From: Bacteroides sp. | GTDB lineage: Bacteria > Bacteroidota > Bacteroidia > Bacteroidales > Muribaculaceae | Assembly: GCA_014801815.1 (NCBI GenBank) | Contig: JAAVDM010000034.1 | Span: 62,001-126,000 of the forward strand | Reading direction: 5' to 3' | Length of the DNA: 64,000 nucleotides | Shown: positions 6,459 to 15,580 of the stretch, in pieces | Numbering within the stretch: the first letter of the stretch is position 1 | Layout: every line of letters begins with the position of its first letter | The notes under the pieces: model-generated | Database searches by the model: none | The model's input: the letters and a program-made list of their open reading frames with translations, nothing else | What the model was told of the DNA's origin: nothing | Translations under genes and position numbers: made by a program

Positions 6459-8651
6459 GTGACATTGAAACGACTGCAAGAATTGACTAAAAATAGAAAC
6501 AGCGAAAGAAGTAGCCGGAGAAACAGCGAAGGAAATAGTGCGTCACGGCGGCGCAAGTTTTTTACTGCTATGGCGGCGACTTCGGCGGCTATGGTGCGAC
6601 TCTCGATGCTGCCGGTGGCGGGAGTGGTGCTTTCAGCGATGCTGGTACCGGCTACCGCAATGGCTCAGATCAATGCCGAACAGGTGATGGCGATAGGGCG
6701 TAATGTGCTGTCGATGGATGATTATATGCTGTCGATACAGTATTTTAATCAGGCTATCAAAGCGAAGCCGTATCTCGCCGACCCATATTTCTATCGGGCA
6801 ATAGCCAAACTCAGCCTTGACGACTATGCCGGAGCTGAGGAGGACTGTACGCTGGCGCTTGAGCGTAACCGTTTTAAAAGCGAGGCGTACAAGGTGCGCG
6901 GTTTCGCACGTCAGAGTATGGGGCTTGACTCGCTGGCTATAGAGGATTACGACCGGGGACTTGAATATAATCCGTATGACAAATACTTCCTTTTTTATAA
7001 GGCAGTGGCGCAAACCGAGTCGCAACGCTGGGAGGGTGCTGACAGCACATTCCGTGTACTCTTGCGTCAGTATCCCGGTTTTGAGGAGGGATATGCAGCT
7101 CGCGGACGTTTCAATGTGCTGCGTGGTGACACGGTAGCGGCCCTGAGTGACCTTGACCGTGCCATAAGCATTGACTCTTCACTGGTCAATGCACATCTGA
7201 TGCGTGCTGACATCAACGCCTCGCGCCGCAACTGGCAGGAGGCTATGAGCGATATGGATCAAGCCGTGAAACTGAGGCCGCAGGAAGCTGACCTGTACGT
7301 GAACCGTGCTTTCGTACGCTACAACGCCGATGACTTCTTCGGTGCGATGAGCGACTATAACTATGCGCTGCAGCTTAACCCCAATAACGCCGCAGCTCTC
7401 TTCAACCGCGCTCTGTTACGTTATGAAGTCAAGGATCTCGAACGTTCCGCCGCCGACCTGACCTCTGTGTTAGCTCTTGACCCGTCGAACTTCCATGCTT
7501 TGTATAATAGGGGTCTTGTCTATCTTGACCTGCAGCGTCCTAAGGAAGCCGCCGCCGACTTTATGGCTATATCGAAGCGTTATCCTCGATTCTATCCCGC
7601 TTATTATGCCCTTGCCGAAGCCTATCGTGACATGGGCGATATGCGCAGTGCCATGCAGTATGCTCATCGCGGCGATCAGCTTGTGGAAGGATATGTCACT
7701 GACCCGATTCATAACCGGCTTGACCGGCCTACTATAGTGAGGGCTGAGGCCAACACAAAGGGTATGCGCCCCGGGCAGGACGGAGAGAGCGAAGATGAGG
7801 TGATGTCACGTTTCAACCAGCTTGTCACCGTGTCGGAAGCCAGTGAAACGCCGTTGTCGTACAATGAGAAAATCAAGGGTCGTGTGCAGGACCGCGATGT
7901 ACAGGTCGAGCCGGAACCTATGTACACACTGTCGTTTCTGATGCCCCCGACGACATTGCGCTCCATATCCAATTACTTCCGCGAACTTGACGAACTCAAT
8001 GCAGCCCGTTACATACGTCAGCAGATGTATCTTAACGCCGGAGCCGCACAGGTAGGGGAGAGTGAGACGGCCGGACGCATGTTTGATATTGTGGAGGAAT
8101 ATAACGGCATCATAGCTTCAGGCTCAGGACGACCGATAGATTATCTGGCCCGGGGAGTGCTTTACACCATGCTTAAGAACTACGAGGCCGCCCTTACCGA
8201 TCTTGATAAAGCCGTCAGTCTCAACCCACAGTTCACAGTGGCCTATATGGCCCGCGCCTACGCACGCTACATACACGGAGTCAACGCTCTTGCGGCCGGT
8301 GCAGGCGATGATGAGGATACAGAGGCATCACGGCGTCTGGCGCAGATGGCCGTACAACGCGGAGTGTCAGATGCACTGGCTGATTACAATATGGCGCTCC
8401 AGCAGGACCCTCGGCTTATATTCGCGTGGTTCAACAAGGGTAATATCTATTATGCTCTCGGTGACTTCACTTCGGCGATACAGAGCTTCAGTGAGGCACT
8501 GCGTATAGACCCGGATTTCGGACAGGCATACTTCAACCGAGGCATATCGTATCTGCGTATGGGTAATAAAGCGCAGGCATTCTCCGACCTTAGCAAAGCC
8601 GGTGAACTGGGTGTGCTTCCTTCATATAATCTGCTGAAAAGAATGAAGTAA
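6459..8651 (+). CDS. Exported tetratricopeptide repeat protein
   Basis: A 730-residue protein with a long basic N-terminus, a hydrophobic segment (LPVAGVVLSAMLVPATAMAQ, about residues 49-68) that ends in a signal-peptidase-like AMA-Q, and then TPR motifs along almost the whole length. Typical units are DPYFYRAIAKLSLDDYAGAE, ADLYVNRAFVRYNADDFFGA and AWFNKGNIYYALGDFTSAIQ; at least ten can be counted in two blocks, residues about 75-390 and 560-725, with a less regular stretch between (430-540). TPRs bind proteins; a scaffold role in the periplasm is the likely function. The start shown is GTG at 6459; an ATG at 6570 would give a shorter, more usual signal peptide. A -7 box TACTTTTG at 6402 fits the GTG start. 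Confidence 0.82.
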   Translation: MTLKRLQELTKNRNSERSSRRNSEGNSASRRRKFFTAMAATSAAMVRLSMLPVAGVVLSAMLVPATAMAQINAEQVMAIGRNVLSMDDYMLSIQYFNQAIKAKPYLADPYFYRAIAKLSLDDYAGAEEDCTLALERNRFKSEAYKVRGFARQSMGLDSLAIEDYDRGLEYNPYDKYFLFYKAVAQTESQRWEGADSTFRVLLRQYPGFEEGYAARGRFNVLRGDTVAALSDLDRAISIDSSLVNAHLMRADINASRRNWQEAMSDMDQAVKLRPQEADLYVNRAFVRYNADDFFGAMSDYNYALQLNPNNAAALFNRALLRYEVKDLERSAADLTSVLALDPSNFHALYNRGLVYLDLQRPKEAAADFMAISKRYPRFYPAYYALAEAYRDMGDMRSAMQYAHRGDQLVEGYVTDPIHNRLDRPTIVRAEANTKGMRPGQDGESEDEVMSRFNQLVTVSEASETPLSYNEKIKGRVQDRDVQVEPEPMYTLSFLMPPTTLRSISNYFRELDELNAARYIRQQMYLNAGAAQVGESETAGRMFDIVEEYNGIIASGSGRPIDYLARGVLYTMLKNYEAALTDLDKAVSLNPQFTVAYMARAYARYIHGVNALAAGAGDDEDTEASRRLAQMAVQRGVSDALADYNMALQQDPRLIFAWFNKGNIYYALGDFTSAIQSFSEALRIDPDFGQAYFNRGISYLRMGNKAQAFSDLSKAGELGVLPSYNLLKRMK

Positions 8652-8706
8652 GACATAACGGAACTGTCGTCGGGGAATTAGGCCCATAAGTTTATGCCGG
8701 AATAAA

Positions 8707-8738
8707 TTTGGCTGAATGAAAACTATTACTTAATTTTG
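8707..8738 (+). promoter_or_regulatory. Promoter of the cobalamin riboswitch transcript
   Basis: TTTG at 8707-8710, exactly 20 bases, then TAATTTTG at 8731-8738: a full match to the Bacteroidetes consensus. Transcript start is expected near 8743, just before the first conserved riboswitch bases. Confidence 0.8.
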
Positions 8739-8742
8739 CGGT

Positions 8743-9115
8743 GCTAACGGACAAGGGAACGCCGTTTAAACCGGCGACAGTACCCGCTGCTGTAAATTCC
8801 GCAGAGTGCATAGAGAGTGTCTGTATTTAAAGAGTGTCTGTATTTAACAGGAGTCACTAAAATAAAATCTTTTCATTTACTTGAAGGAGTATTTTTGAGG
8901 GAATGAAAGTTAAATTCAGGCACTATCATAGACACTCTATTTTCCCACCGCCGGTCACAGCGCCGACTTGCGACAAGTCAGTGCCGGGATTTTATCAGTC
9001 ACTGGTGTCTGTGTGACACCGGGAAGGCTGGGGTGGCTGCCGGCAGACATCAGTCATTGTGATGTCACCGGGAGCATAGGAAAGGAATGAGTCAGAAGAC
9101 CTGTCCGTGCGGATG
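8743..9115 (+). promoter_or_regulatory. Cobalamin (B12) riboswitch, expanded form
   Basis: The 5' part has GGACAAGGGAACGCCG, an AAACCGGCGACAG stretch, and TACCCGCTGCTGTAAATTC, which match the conserved GGGAA, P5/P6 and CCCGCxxCTGTAA core of B12 riboswitches. The 3' part has TGACACCGGGAAGGC near 9010-9027 and GAGTCAGAAGACCTG near 9089-9103, matching the GGGAAGGC element and the closing box. Between the two halves an arm of about 130 bases is enlarged (8815-8945). B12 binding normally lowers expression of the downstream gene, here the DUF4465 protein at 9340. The 225 bases after 9115 up to the ATG could hold the expression platform; I could not assign an anti-terminator. Confidence 0.85.
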
Positions 9116-9339
9116 TGCTCGGCCGGTAGCTCTCGGGGCATCGGTATATGGCGGCACGTCGCGGTTTTCTGTTCAGACCTTCGGTTTTCTCTTCGGGAGT
9201 TAGGAAAGATCGGCTTTTGCAGTTACAGTGGCTGTATTATGGCTATGCCATGCTGTGTAGGTAGCTGTATGATGGTTTGACTTAAAACAGGCAGTATGTG
9301 AGTATTGAGTTTAAGACCATTATAAACTACTGAACTGAA

Positions 9340-10320
9340 ATGAAAAAGTTTACAGCTTTATGCGGCGCCATGACATTGTGTGTAGGCGCTACGGCCACAG
9401 CCGCCGACCTCGTACCCGCTACGTTTGAAGACCTCGGTCTTGCCCCTGAAAGCCACTGGTGTGGCGATGTAGATGACGAAGACTACCTGATGGGTACATT
9501 CCGCAGCGGCTCTTTTGAATTTAACAACTTATACTGGGCCGAATATAACTCGTGGGCTTTCTTTGCCTACGCCAACTACACAGGTAACGTCTATAAAGGT
9601 CTCGAAGACCAATTCCTCACCGCACCCGGTGGCGGTTATAATTCTGACTGCTACGGTGTCGTGTTCGTATCATCGTGGATGGGCAGTACCAAAGTCACAC
9701 TGCCCGATTATGAAGAGGAGGGAGCCGAAGTCAGCGGTATGTGGATTACTAATTCCGCATGGGTAGCTGATGCCATTGCCAATGGTGACGGCATGAGCGG
9801 GCCTTTTGAAGCCGGCGACAGCATGACACTGACCATAACCGGATATGATGCCGATGGTAACGCTTCAGTCATAGAAACTTTCCTTGCCGACTATACTTCA
9901 CCCGTACAGGAGGAATGGTACGCCATGAACTCTTGGCATTGGCTTGACCTCACGGCTCTCGGCAAGGTAACACGTATGGAATTCGGTATCACATCAACTA
10001 AAACCAACGACTACGGCGTCACCACACCGACTTATGTGTGCATCGATGACCTTGGTGCAGAGCGTATCGAAACCGGTATTGACCGAGTAATATCAGAACT
10101 CAGTCCTTCAGACTTCAGAGTCAGTGTGACGGGTGACCGTGCCGTGGTGAGCGGACGTATAGCCGATTTCAGTGTCCGCGCCGTCTCGCTTGACGGTCGT
10201 GCCGGAGCCGAAGCGGAGGCTGTGAACGGAACGGCTGCTGTGACATTATCAGAGCGCGGAGTGACACTGCTTGTAGTCACGACTGCCGAAGGCACAGTTA
10301 CTCTCAAGGTAATACGCTGA
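9340..10320 (+). CDS. Secreted DUF4465 protein, BtuH-like cobalamin-binding candidate
   Basis: A 326-residue protein: signal peptide (MKKFTALCGAMTLCVGATAT), DUF4465 domain at about 25-245 (FEDLGLAPESHWCGDVDDED, YNSWAFFAYANYTG, then DCYGVVFVSSW and YAMNSWHWLDLTALG), and an 80-residue C-terminal beta domain ending RGVTLLVVTTAEGTVTLKVI, which looks like a Por/T9SS sorting tail. DUF4465 proteins of the BtuH class are surface proteins that bind vitamin B12 in gut Bacteroidetes. Here the gene is alone behind a B12 riboswitch, which supports that job strongly. Unlike a lipoprotein it has no lipobox, so surface display would depend on the C-terminal tail. No btuB, btuG or other B12 gene lies next to it. 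Confidence 0.85.
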   Translation: MKKFTALCGAMTLCVGATATAADLVPATFEDLGLAPESHWCGDVDDEDYLMGTFRSGSFEFNNLYWAEYNSWAFFAYANYTGNVYKGLEDQFLTAPGGGYNSDCYGVVFVSSWMGSTKVTLPDYEEEGAEVSGMWITNSAWVADAIANGDGMSGPFEAGDSMTLTITGYDADGNASVIETFLADYTSPVQEEWYAMNSWHWLDLTALGKVTRMEFGITSTKTNDYGVTTPTYVCIDDLGAERIETGIDRVISELSPSDFRVSVTGDRAVVSGRIADFSVRAVSLDGRAGAEAEAVNGTAAVTLSERGVTLLVVTTAEGTVTLKVIR

Positions 10321-10331
10321 TACCGTGTGAA

Positions 10332-10409
10332 TAAGTGACTCTTAAAAATTAAACTATGAATATTTTCAGTTAAAGTCTTATATATTCATTCATTTTTAAG
10401 AGCTACTTA
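10332..10409. repeat. MITE-like element, short form
   Basis: Left end AAGTGACTCTTAAAAATTAA, right end CATTTTTAAGAGCTACTTA, inner part reduced to about 35 bases that still contain the ATATTTTCAGTTAAAGTC segment shared with the copies at 32837, 51602 and 56057. It lies after the stop of the DUF4465 gene. Confidence 0.75.
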
Positions 10410-10431
10410 GCGAAATATAAAATAACAGCTA

Positions 10432-10487
10432 TTAACATAACGGACTCCCTGACGGTAATAATATCGCCGGGGAGTCCGTTATGTTAA
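10432..10487. terminator. Terminator between DUF4465 gene and metal-efflux operon
   Basis: Perfect 18-bp inverted repeat: TTAACATAACGGACTCCC (10432-10449) and its complement (10470-10487) around a 20-base loop. It stops the riboswitch transcript and stands only 15 bases before the ATG of the next gene, so it could also attenuate it. Confidence 0.75.
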
Positions 10488-10502
10488 TAAACTATCTACA
10501 CC

Positions 10503-10877
10503 ATGAGGCACCACACTTTCAGAATAGTGGCTGTGACGATGATGCTGTTAAGTATTGTCGCCCATGCTGTCGTGCCTCATCATAATCATCACGGTGTGGT
10601 AGTTACGATGCATCAGGCCGACAGTCACAGTGAGTGTGCCGAACATCATTCATGCAGCTATGTCATGACTGTCCGTCAGTGTGACCTGCGTACATCGTTA
10701 GAAATCAATATTCCATCATTCCCGATTATTCTTCCCGGGCGTATGCCTGACCTTGTTCCGGCCGAGCGTCTTTTGCTCCGTATGACAGGGCCTCGCCGCG
10801 CACCCCCGGGACTCATGGCGCTCGCCCGCGCCGTGATAGCCTTACGCGCTCCACCGTTACGGGTCACTGTATTGTAA
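10503..10877 (+). CDS. Small His-rich exported protein of a metal-efflux operon
   Basis: A 124-residue protein. It has a short signal peptide (FRIVAVTMMLLSIVAHAVV) and then a cluster of metal-binding residues: PHHNHHG, MHQADSHSECAEHHSCSY. The C-terminal half (LVPAERLLLRMTGPRRAPPG and on) is basic and unlike any domain I know. The gene is 65 bases ahead of the adaptor of an RND metal-efflux system. Similar small His-rich proteins ahead of such operons in Bacteroidetes (possibly the DUF6769 group; I am not sure of the number) are thought to bind or deliver the metal in the periplasm; that role is inferred here from composition and position. Confidence 0.7.
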   Translation: MRHHTFRIVAVTMMLLSIVAHAVVPHHNHHGVVVTMHQADSHSECAEHHSCSYVMTVRQCDLRTSLEINIPSFPIILPGRMPDLVPAERLLLRMTGPRRAPPGLMALARAVIALRAPPLRVTVL

Positions 10878-10941
10878 GTCTCTCTCTTCTGTCAGACGTC
10901 TGACACAGACTATCTTAATACAAACCCCTAACAATTAAAAG

Positions 10942-12408
10942 ATGAAACAATATACAAAGGCGGCTCTGCTGGCTGCAGCAGCCTTTATGACCGCCTCATG
11001 TCACCGTGACGGCCACAGTGACCACGAAGAGCATCATCACGAAGCGTTGGTGCTGACGGCATACACCGATTCACTTGAATACTATATACACGCCACTCCT
11101 TTCAGCGTCGGTGACAAATCGGAAATAGAAGTGTTTATCAGCCGTGAAGGTGACGGACGACCTCTGGCGGATGCCGGAGTGAATGTGCGTCTCGGAGGTG
11201 TGGCTGCCGAGAGCGGTCATGCTCACGGCGCCGGTATCTATCACTTCACGGTAACGCCTTCGGCAGCCGGACCTGCTACGCTTACTCTTGACTGCGGAGG
11301 CCGTCAGGCTGTAAGTGTGCCTGTCACTGTCTATGAAGACGACCACGAAGCCACTCATGCAGTGAAAGCTGCACCTAAATCGCCTTTCGGAGTGACTTTC
11401 TCGAAAGAAATGGGATGGAAAGTCGATTTTGCTACCGGCCCTGTGACTGAGCAGCCCTTCGGTGAGGTGCTGCGTGTCATGGCTGTTGCCGAACCGGCGG
11501 CCGGTACACAACGCACTGTAAGCGCTCCGTTGAGTGGCACTCTGCATTATGCCGACAACCGTATTACCGTAGGCGGACGTGTCGAAGTCGGACAGACCAT
11601 AGGACGTATCGACGGCAACCGTACTGCCACCGGTAGTCTTGAGGTCACTATCGCCGAGGCTCGCAGTGCATACGAACTGGCCCGCAGTGAGTATGAGCGC
11701 AAGCAACAACTTGCCGAAGAGGGTATAGTGGCACGCAGTGAGGCTCAGCGCGCACGCAGTGATTATGAGACCGCACAGGCAGCCTACGAACATCTGCGCA
11801 AGGGTTTCGCAGGCGGAGGTGTCACACTGTCAGCACCCGTGTCGGGTTGGATAACCGCTATCAATGCTGACAACGGTGCCCACGTGACGGAAGGTGAAAG
11901 CGTGCTGACAGTGAGCAGCGGGCGTGAAGTGACGCTGCGCGCCGAAGTGTCGCCGCGTAATGCTCGGTTGCTGTCTGCACTTAATGACGCTGTAGTGATG
12001 CTACCGGGAGGCCCGGTGTCGGTGCGTGAGGTCGGCGGTCGGCTTTCGGCTTCAGGCACTCTCGCACCCGGTTCGACTCTTCTGCCTGTTACGATACAGC
12101 TGCCCGGAGCCGAACAGCCCGTTGCGGGAAGCTATGTCGAGGTCTATCTGCAGGGTCATGGCGACAAGGCGCTTGCCGTGCCTGTAAGTGCCCTGACCGA
12201 AGAGATGGGACAGCACTTTGTCTATGTGCAGGTCACACCGGAGTATTTTGAGCGTCGGCAGGTGAATATCGGTGCTACCGATGGCCGAATGGTGCGTATA
12301 GAGTCGGGACTCACTCCCGGAGAACGTATCGTGACGCGCGGAGCCGTTATGGTAAGTCTCGCATCGTCGACAGCCGCAGTTGATCCTCATGCCGGTCATA
12401 ACCATTAA
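10942..12408 (+). CDS. RND metal-efflux adaptor, CusB/CzcB type
   Basis: A 488-residue membrane-fusion protein. The N-terminus is a lipoprotein signal (LLAAAAFMTASC) followed at once by a His-rich stretch (HRDGHSDHEEHHHE), and the protein ends DPHAGHNH, so both ends can bind metal. After an extra beta domain (about 35-130) come the barrel-sandwich half-motif (PLSGTLHYADNRITVGGRVE), an alpha-helical hairpin (about 235-290, EARSAYELARSEYERKQQLA), the second lipoyl half (SAPVSGWITAINADNGAHVT) and the beta-barrel/membrane-proximal part. Adaptors of this class join the inner-membrane pump to the outer-membrane channel and hand over Cu+, Zn2+ or similar ions. It is 15 bases ahead of the pump gene. 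Confidence 0.92.
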   Translation: MKQYTKAALLAAAAFMTASCHRDGHSDHEEHHHEALVLTAYTDSLEYYIHATPFSVGDKSEIEVFISREGDGRPLADAGVNVRLGGVAAESGHAHGAGIYHFTVTPSAAGPATLTLDCGGRQAVSVPVTVYEDDHEATHAVKAAPKSPFGVTFSKEMGWKVDFATGPVTEQPFGEVLRVMAVAEPAAGTQRTVSAPLSGTLHYADNRITVGGRVEVGQTIGRIDGNRTATGSLEVTIAEARSAYELARSEYERKQQLAEEGIVARSEAQRARSDYETAQAAYEHLRKGFAGGGVTLSAPVSGWITAINADNGAHVTEGESVLTVSSGREVTLRAEVSPRNARLLSALNDAVVMLPGGPVSVREVGGRLSASGTLAPGSTLLPVTIQLPGAEQPVAGSYVEVYLQGHGDKALAVPVSALTEEMGQHFVYVQVTPEYFERRQVNIGATDGRMVRIESGLTPGERIVTRGAVMVSLASSTAAVDPHAGHNH

Positions 12409-12423
12409 AATCAGCTTACCGGT

Positions 12424-15400
12424 ATGAAAGCAATAGACAACATTATCAGTGTGTCGCTGCGTAACGGCCTGCTGGTGGTGCTGGGCGCCATAATGCTCAT
12501 AGCGGGCGGTACATATACTGCCGCCAATATGGATATAGATGTCTTTCCCGACCTCACTGCTCCGACGGTGGTCATAATGACCGACGCCGAAGGCATGACG
12601 GCCGAAGAGGTGGAGCGGCTTGTGACGTATCCCGTCGAAAGTGCTGTCAACGGCGCCGCCGGTGTGAGGCGTGTGCGCAGCAGCTCGGGCTACGGAAATT
12701 CATTCGTATGGATTGAGTTTGACTGGGGTACCGATATCTACAAGGCCCGTCAGACTGTAAGCGAGAAACTCACGGCTCTTGCCGGTATGCTGCCGGAGGG
12801 CATCACGCCGCAGATGGCTCCTCAGTCGAGCGTCATGGGTGAGGTGCTGTTTATCGGTATGCAGGCCGATACGACCTCGATGATGACTCTACGCACTCTC
12901 GCTGACTGGGTAGTGAAACCAGCTATATTGGCTACGGGTGGAGTCTCGCAGGTTACGGTGATAGGCGGCGATTACAAGCAGTATGTCATAGAGTCTGACC
13001 CTGCGCGTATGTCGAGTCACGGTGTGAGTCTTGCCGAGATAGTGGAGACAGCCTCTACCTTCTCTGACAATTCCACAGGCGGTGTCGTGCGCGAGTGGGG
13101 TAATGAATACGGTCTGCGAGGTATGGCCCGCAGTGCCGACGTGACCGAACTTGGCCGTTCGCTGGTGAAGATGTCGGCAGCCGGACAGCCTGTGACTCTT
13201 GCCGATGTGGCTGAAATCAGGATTATGCCTGCCGTCAAGATGGGACACGGGTCACAGAACGCCGAACCGTCGGTCATACTGTCGGTGTCGAAACAGCCGG
13301 GTGCCAATACACTCGACGTCACCGAGCGTGTTGAGCGTCAGCTTGAGAGTATCACCGCCTCATTGCCGGCCGATGTGCGTGTCGATACGGAAATATTCCG
13401 TCAGGCCGATTTTATCTCCACTTCGGTAAGCAATGTCGGACGGGCACTGTTTGAAGGTGCGCTGTTTGTAGTGGTGGTGCTTTTTCTGTTTCTCAACAAC
13501 TGGCGTACTACGGTCATATCCATCATTGCCATACCGCTGTCGCTGTTAGGCACCGTGCTTGTGCTGAACGGGCTTGGACTTAACATCAACACCATGACTC
13601 TCGGCGGTATGTGTATAGCTATCGGCTCGCTGGTAGATGATGCCATTATAGATGTTGAGAATGTCTACCGGCGTCTGTGTCAGAACCATCGACTGCCTGA
13701 GTCTGAGCGTCAATCGGCCTTCACGGTGGTTTTTGAAGCCTCGCGAGAGATACGTGCCTCGATACTTAACGCCACGCTTATCATCATTGTGGCCTTCATA
13801 CCGCTCTTCTTCCTTTCCGGACTTGAAGGGCGTATGCTCAAGCCGCTCGGTGTGGCCTATATCGTGTCGCTGTTCATGTCGCTCATAGTGGCTATGACGG
13901 TGACTCCGCTGCTGTCAAAGTGGTTGCTGTCGCCTGCACGTCATCTGGAATGCCGTCAGAATGAGGGTCGCGTGGAACGTACTCTCGCCTCGGCTTATCG
14001 CCGCAGTCTGGAGTGGACATTGCGTCACCCGGCAGTTGTCAGAGGCGGTACGGCATTGCTTATAGGTGTTGTGCTCGTGGTATGCTTTAATCTTGGCAGC
14101 AGTTTCCTTCCGGAGTTTAACGAAGGTGCCGCTACGATTTCTGCCGCCGCCAAGCCGGGAGTGTCGCTCGAAGTGTCGAACGAACTCGGTAACGCTATGG
14201 AGCGTGAACTGCTCCAGATACCCGAAGTGGTGGCTACGACCCGGCGTACCGGACGCGGTGAGCTTGACGAACATTCGCAGGCCACAAACAGTGCCGAGAT
14301 TGATGTGCGGTTTAACTTCGGTGACCGTAGCCGCGATGAGGTGTTCGATGATATACGCCGTCGGTTGGCTCAGGTGCCCGGTGTGGTGATAACAATAGGT
14401 CAGCCGCTCGGACACCGTATTGACCACATGATTTCGGGCACTCGTGCCAATATTGCCGTCAAGATAAGCGGTGACGACCTTTCACAGCTGCGTCGGCTCG
14501 GCGAACAGGTGGCCGAGGTGATGCGCGGTGTGGAGGGTGTCGTGGACGTCAATGTGGAACAGCAGAGCATGACGCCGCAGCTTCAGATACGTGCCGACCG
14601 CGAAGCACTGGCGCATCGCGGCATAACTGTGGCTGACTTCAATCGTTTTGTTGAGGTGGCTTTCGGAGCCACGCCGGTAGGCACGGTCTATGAGGGACAG
14701 CGCAGTTATGATGTGGTGGTGCGTATGGAAGGTTTTTCGGGACACAGTGCCGAAGAGGTACGCAATGCCATGATAGACACAGGCGACGGTGGCCGTGTGG
14801 CTCTCGGCGAAGTCGCCGATATTGTGGCGGCTACCGGTCCGAACACCATAAGCCGTGAGAATGTGCAGCGCAAGTTGGTGGTGTCTGCCAATGTGTCGGG
14901 GCGTGACCTCGGTTCCGCCGTGAGTGAGATGCAGAAAGCCATAGCCTCCGGTGTGGAACTGCCCGAGGGTTACCGTGTGGAATATGGCGGACAGTTTGAG
15001 AATGCCCGCAGTGCTTCGCGTACTTTGTTGGTGGCCACGCTGCTTGCCGTAGCGCTTATCTTCCTGCTGCTGCTCGGTGAGTTCCGTTCGCCTGCATTGG
15101 CATTGATAGTGCTGGTGACACTTCCGTTCGCTCTCATCGGCGGTGTGCTGGCGGTGTGGGTCACAACCTCGGTGGTGAGTATACCGGCTATAATCGGCTT
15201 TATCACTCTGTTCGGTGTGGCTACGCGCAATGGCATACTACTGGTGTCGCGTTACCGTCATCTGCGCAGCTTAGGTCATGATATAGACGCTACTGTCGTG
15301 CAGGGTTCTGCCGACCGTCTGAATCCCATACTCATGACGGCGCTGACTTCAGCGTTGGCTCTGATACCGCTGGTGATAGCCTCGGACAAGCCCGGCAACG

Positions 15401-15567
15401 AGATTCAGAGTCCTATGGCTGTGGTGGTGCTTGGTGGTCTGCTGACTTCGACACTCCTCAATCTTTACCTTATGCCGCTCATCTACCGCCGGTATGAGCT
15501 GCGGCGTGTGCTGCGTGAGAGCCGGAAGCAGTCACAGAATGTAACAGACATAATACATAACACATAA
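12424..15567 (+). CDS. RND heavy-metal efflux pump, CusA/CzcA family
   Basis: A 1047-residue pump of the HME-RND family, the usual length. Features in order: first membrane helix near residue 12-30, periplasmic porter domains, the central group of helices from about 335, with the TM4 motif GSLVDDAIIDVENVYRR that carries the proton-relay acidic residues, the second porter half, and the last group of helices from about 865 (LLVATLLAVALIFLLLLGEF, then LIVLVTLPFALIGGVLAVW). The TM4 motif differs from the CusA (AMVDAAIVMIEN) and CzcA (DFGxxVDGAVxxxEN) forms, so the metal cannot be read from it. The pump takes substrate from periplasm or cytoplasm and drives it out using proton inflow, with the adaptor and channel encoded on either side. 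Confidence 0.93.
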   Translation: MKAIDNIISVSLRNGLLVVLGAIMLIAGGTYTAANMDIDVFPDLTAPTVVIMTDAEGMTAEEVERLVTYPVESAVNGAAGVRRVRSSSGYGNSFVWIEFDWGTDIYKARQTVSEKLTALAGMLPEGITPQMAPQSSVMGEVLFIGMQADTTSMMTLRTLADWVVKPAILATGGVSQVTVIGGDYKQYVIESDPARMSSHGVSLAEIVETASTFSDNSTGGVVREWGNEYGLRGMARSADVTELGRSLVKMSAAGQPVTLADVAEIRIMPAVKMGHGSQNAEPSVILSVSKQPGANTLDVTERVERQLESITASLPADVRVDTEIFRQADFISTSVSNVGRALFEGALFVVVVLFLFLNNWRTTVISIIAIPLSLLGTVLVLNGLGLNINTMTLGGMCIAIGSLVDDAIIDVENVYRRLCQNHRLPESERQSAFTVVFEASREIRASILNATLIIIVAFIPLFFLSGLEGRMLKPLGVAYIVSLFMSLIVAMTVTPLLSKWLLSPARHLECRQNEGRVERTLASAYRRSLEWTLRHPAVVRGGTALLIGVVLVVCFNLGSSFLPEFNEGAATISAAAKPGVSLEVSNELGNAMERELLQIPEVVATTRRTGRGELDEHSQATNSAEIDVRFNFGDRSRDEVFDDIRRRLAQVPGVVITIGQPLGHRIDHMISGTRANIAVKISGDDLSQLRRLGEQVAEVMRGVEGVVDVNVEQQSMTPQLQIRADREALAHRGITVADFNRFVEVAFGATPVGTVYEGQRSYDVVVRMEGFSGHSAEEVRNAMIDTGDGGRVALGEVADIVAATGPNTISRENVQRKLVVSANVSGRDLGSAVSEMQKAIASGVELPEGYRVEYGGQFENARSASRTLLVATLLAVALIFLLLLGEFRSPALALIVLVTLPFALIGGVLAVWVTTSVVSIPAIIGFITLFGVATRNGILLVSRYRHLRSLGHDIDATVVQGSADRLNPILMTALTSALALIPLVIASDKPGNEIQSPMAVVVLGGLLTSTLLNLYLMPLIYRRYELRRVLRESRKQSQNVTDIIHNT

Positions 15568-15580
15568 GATAAGATCTTTC

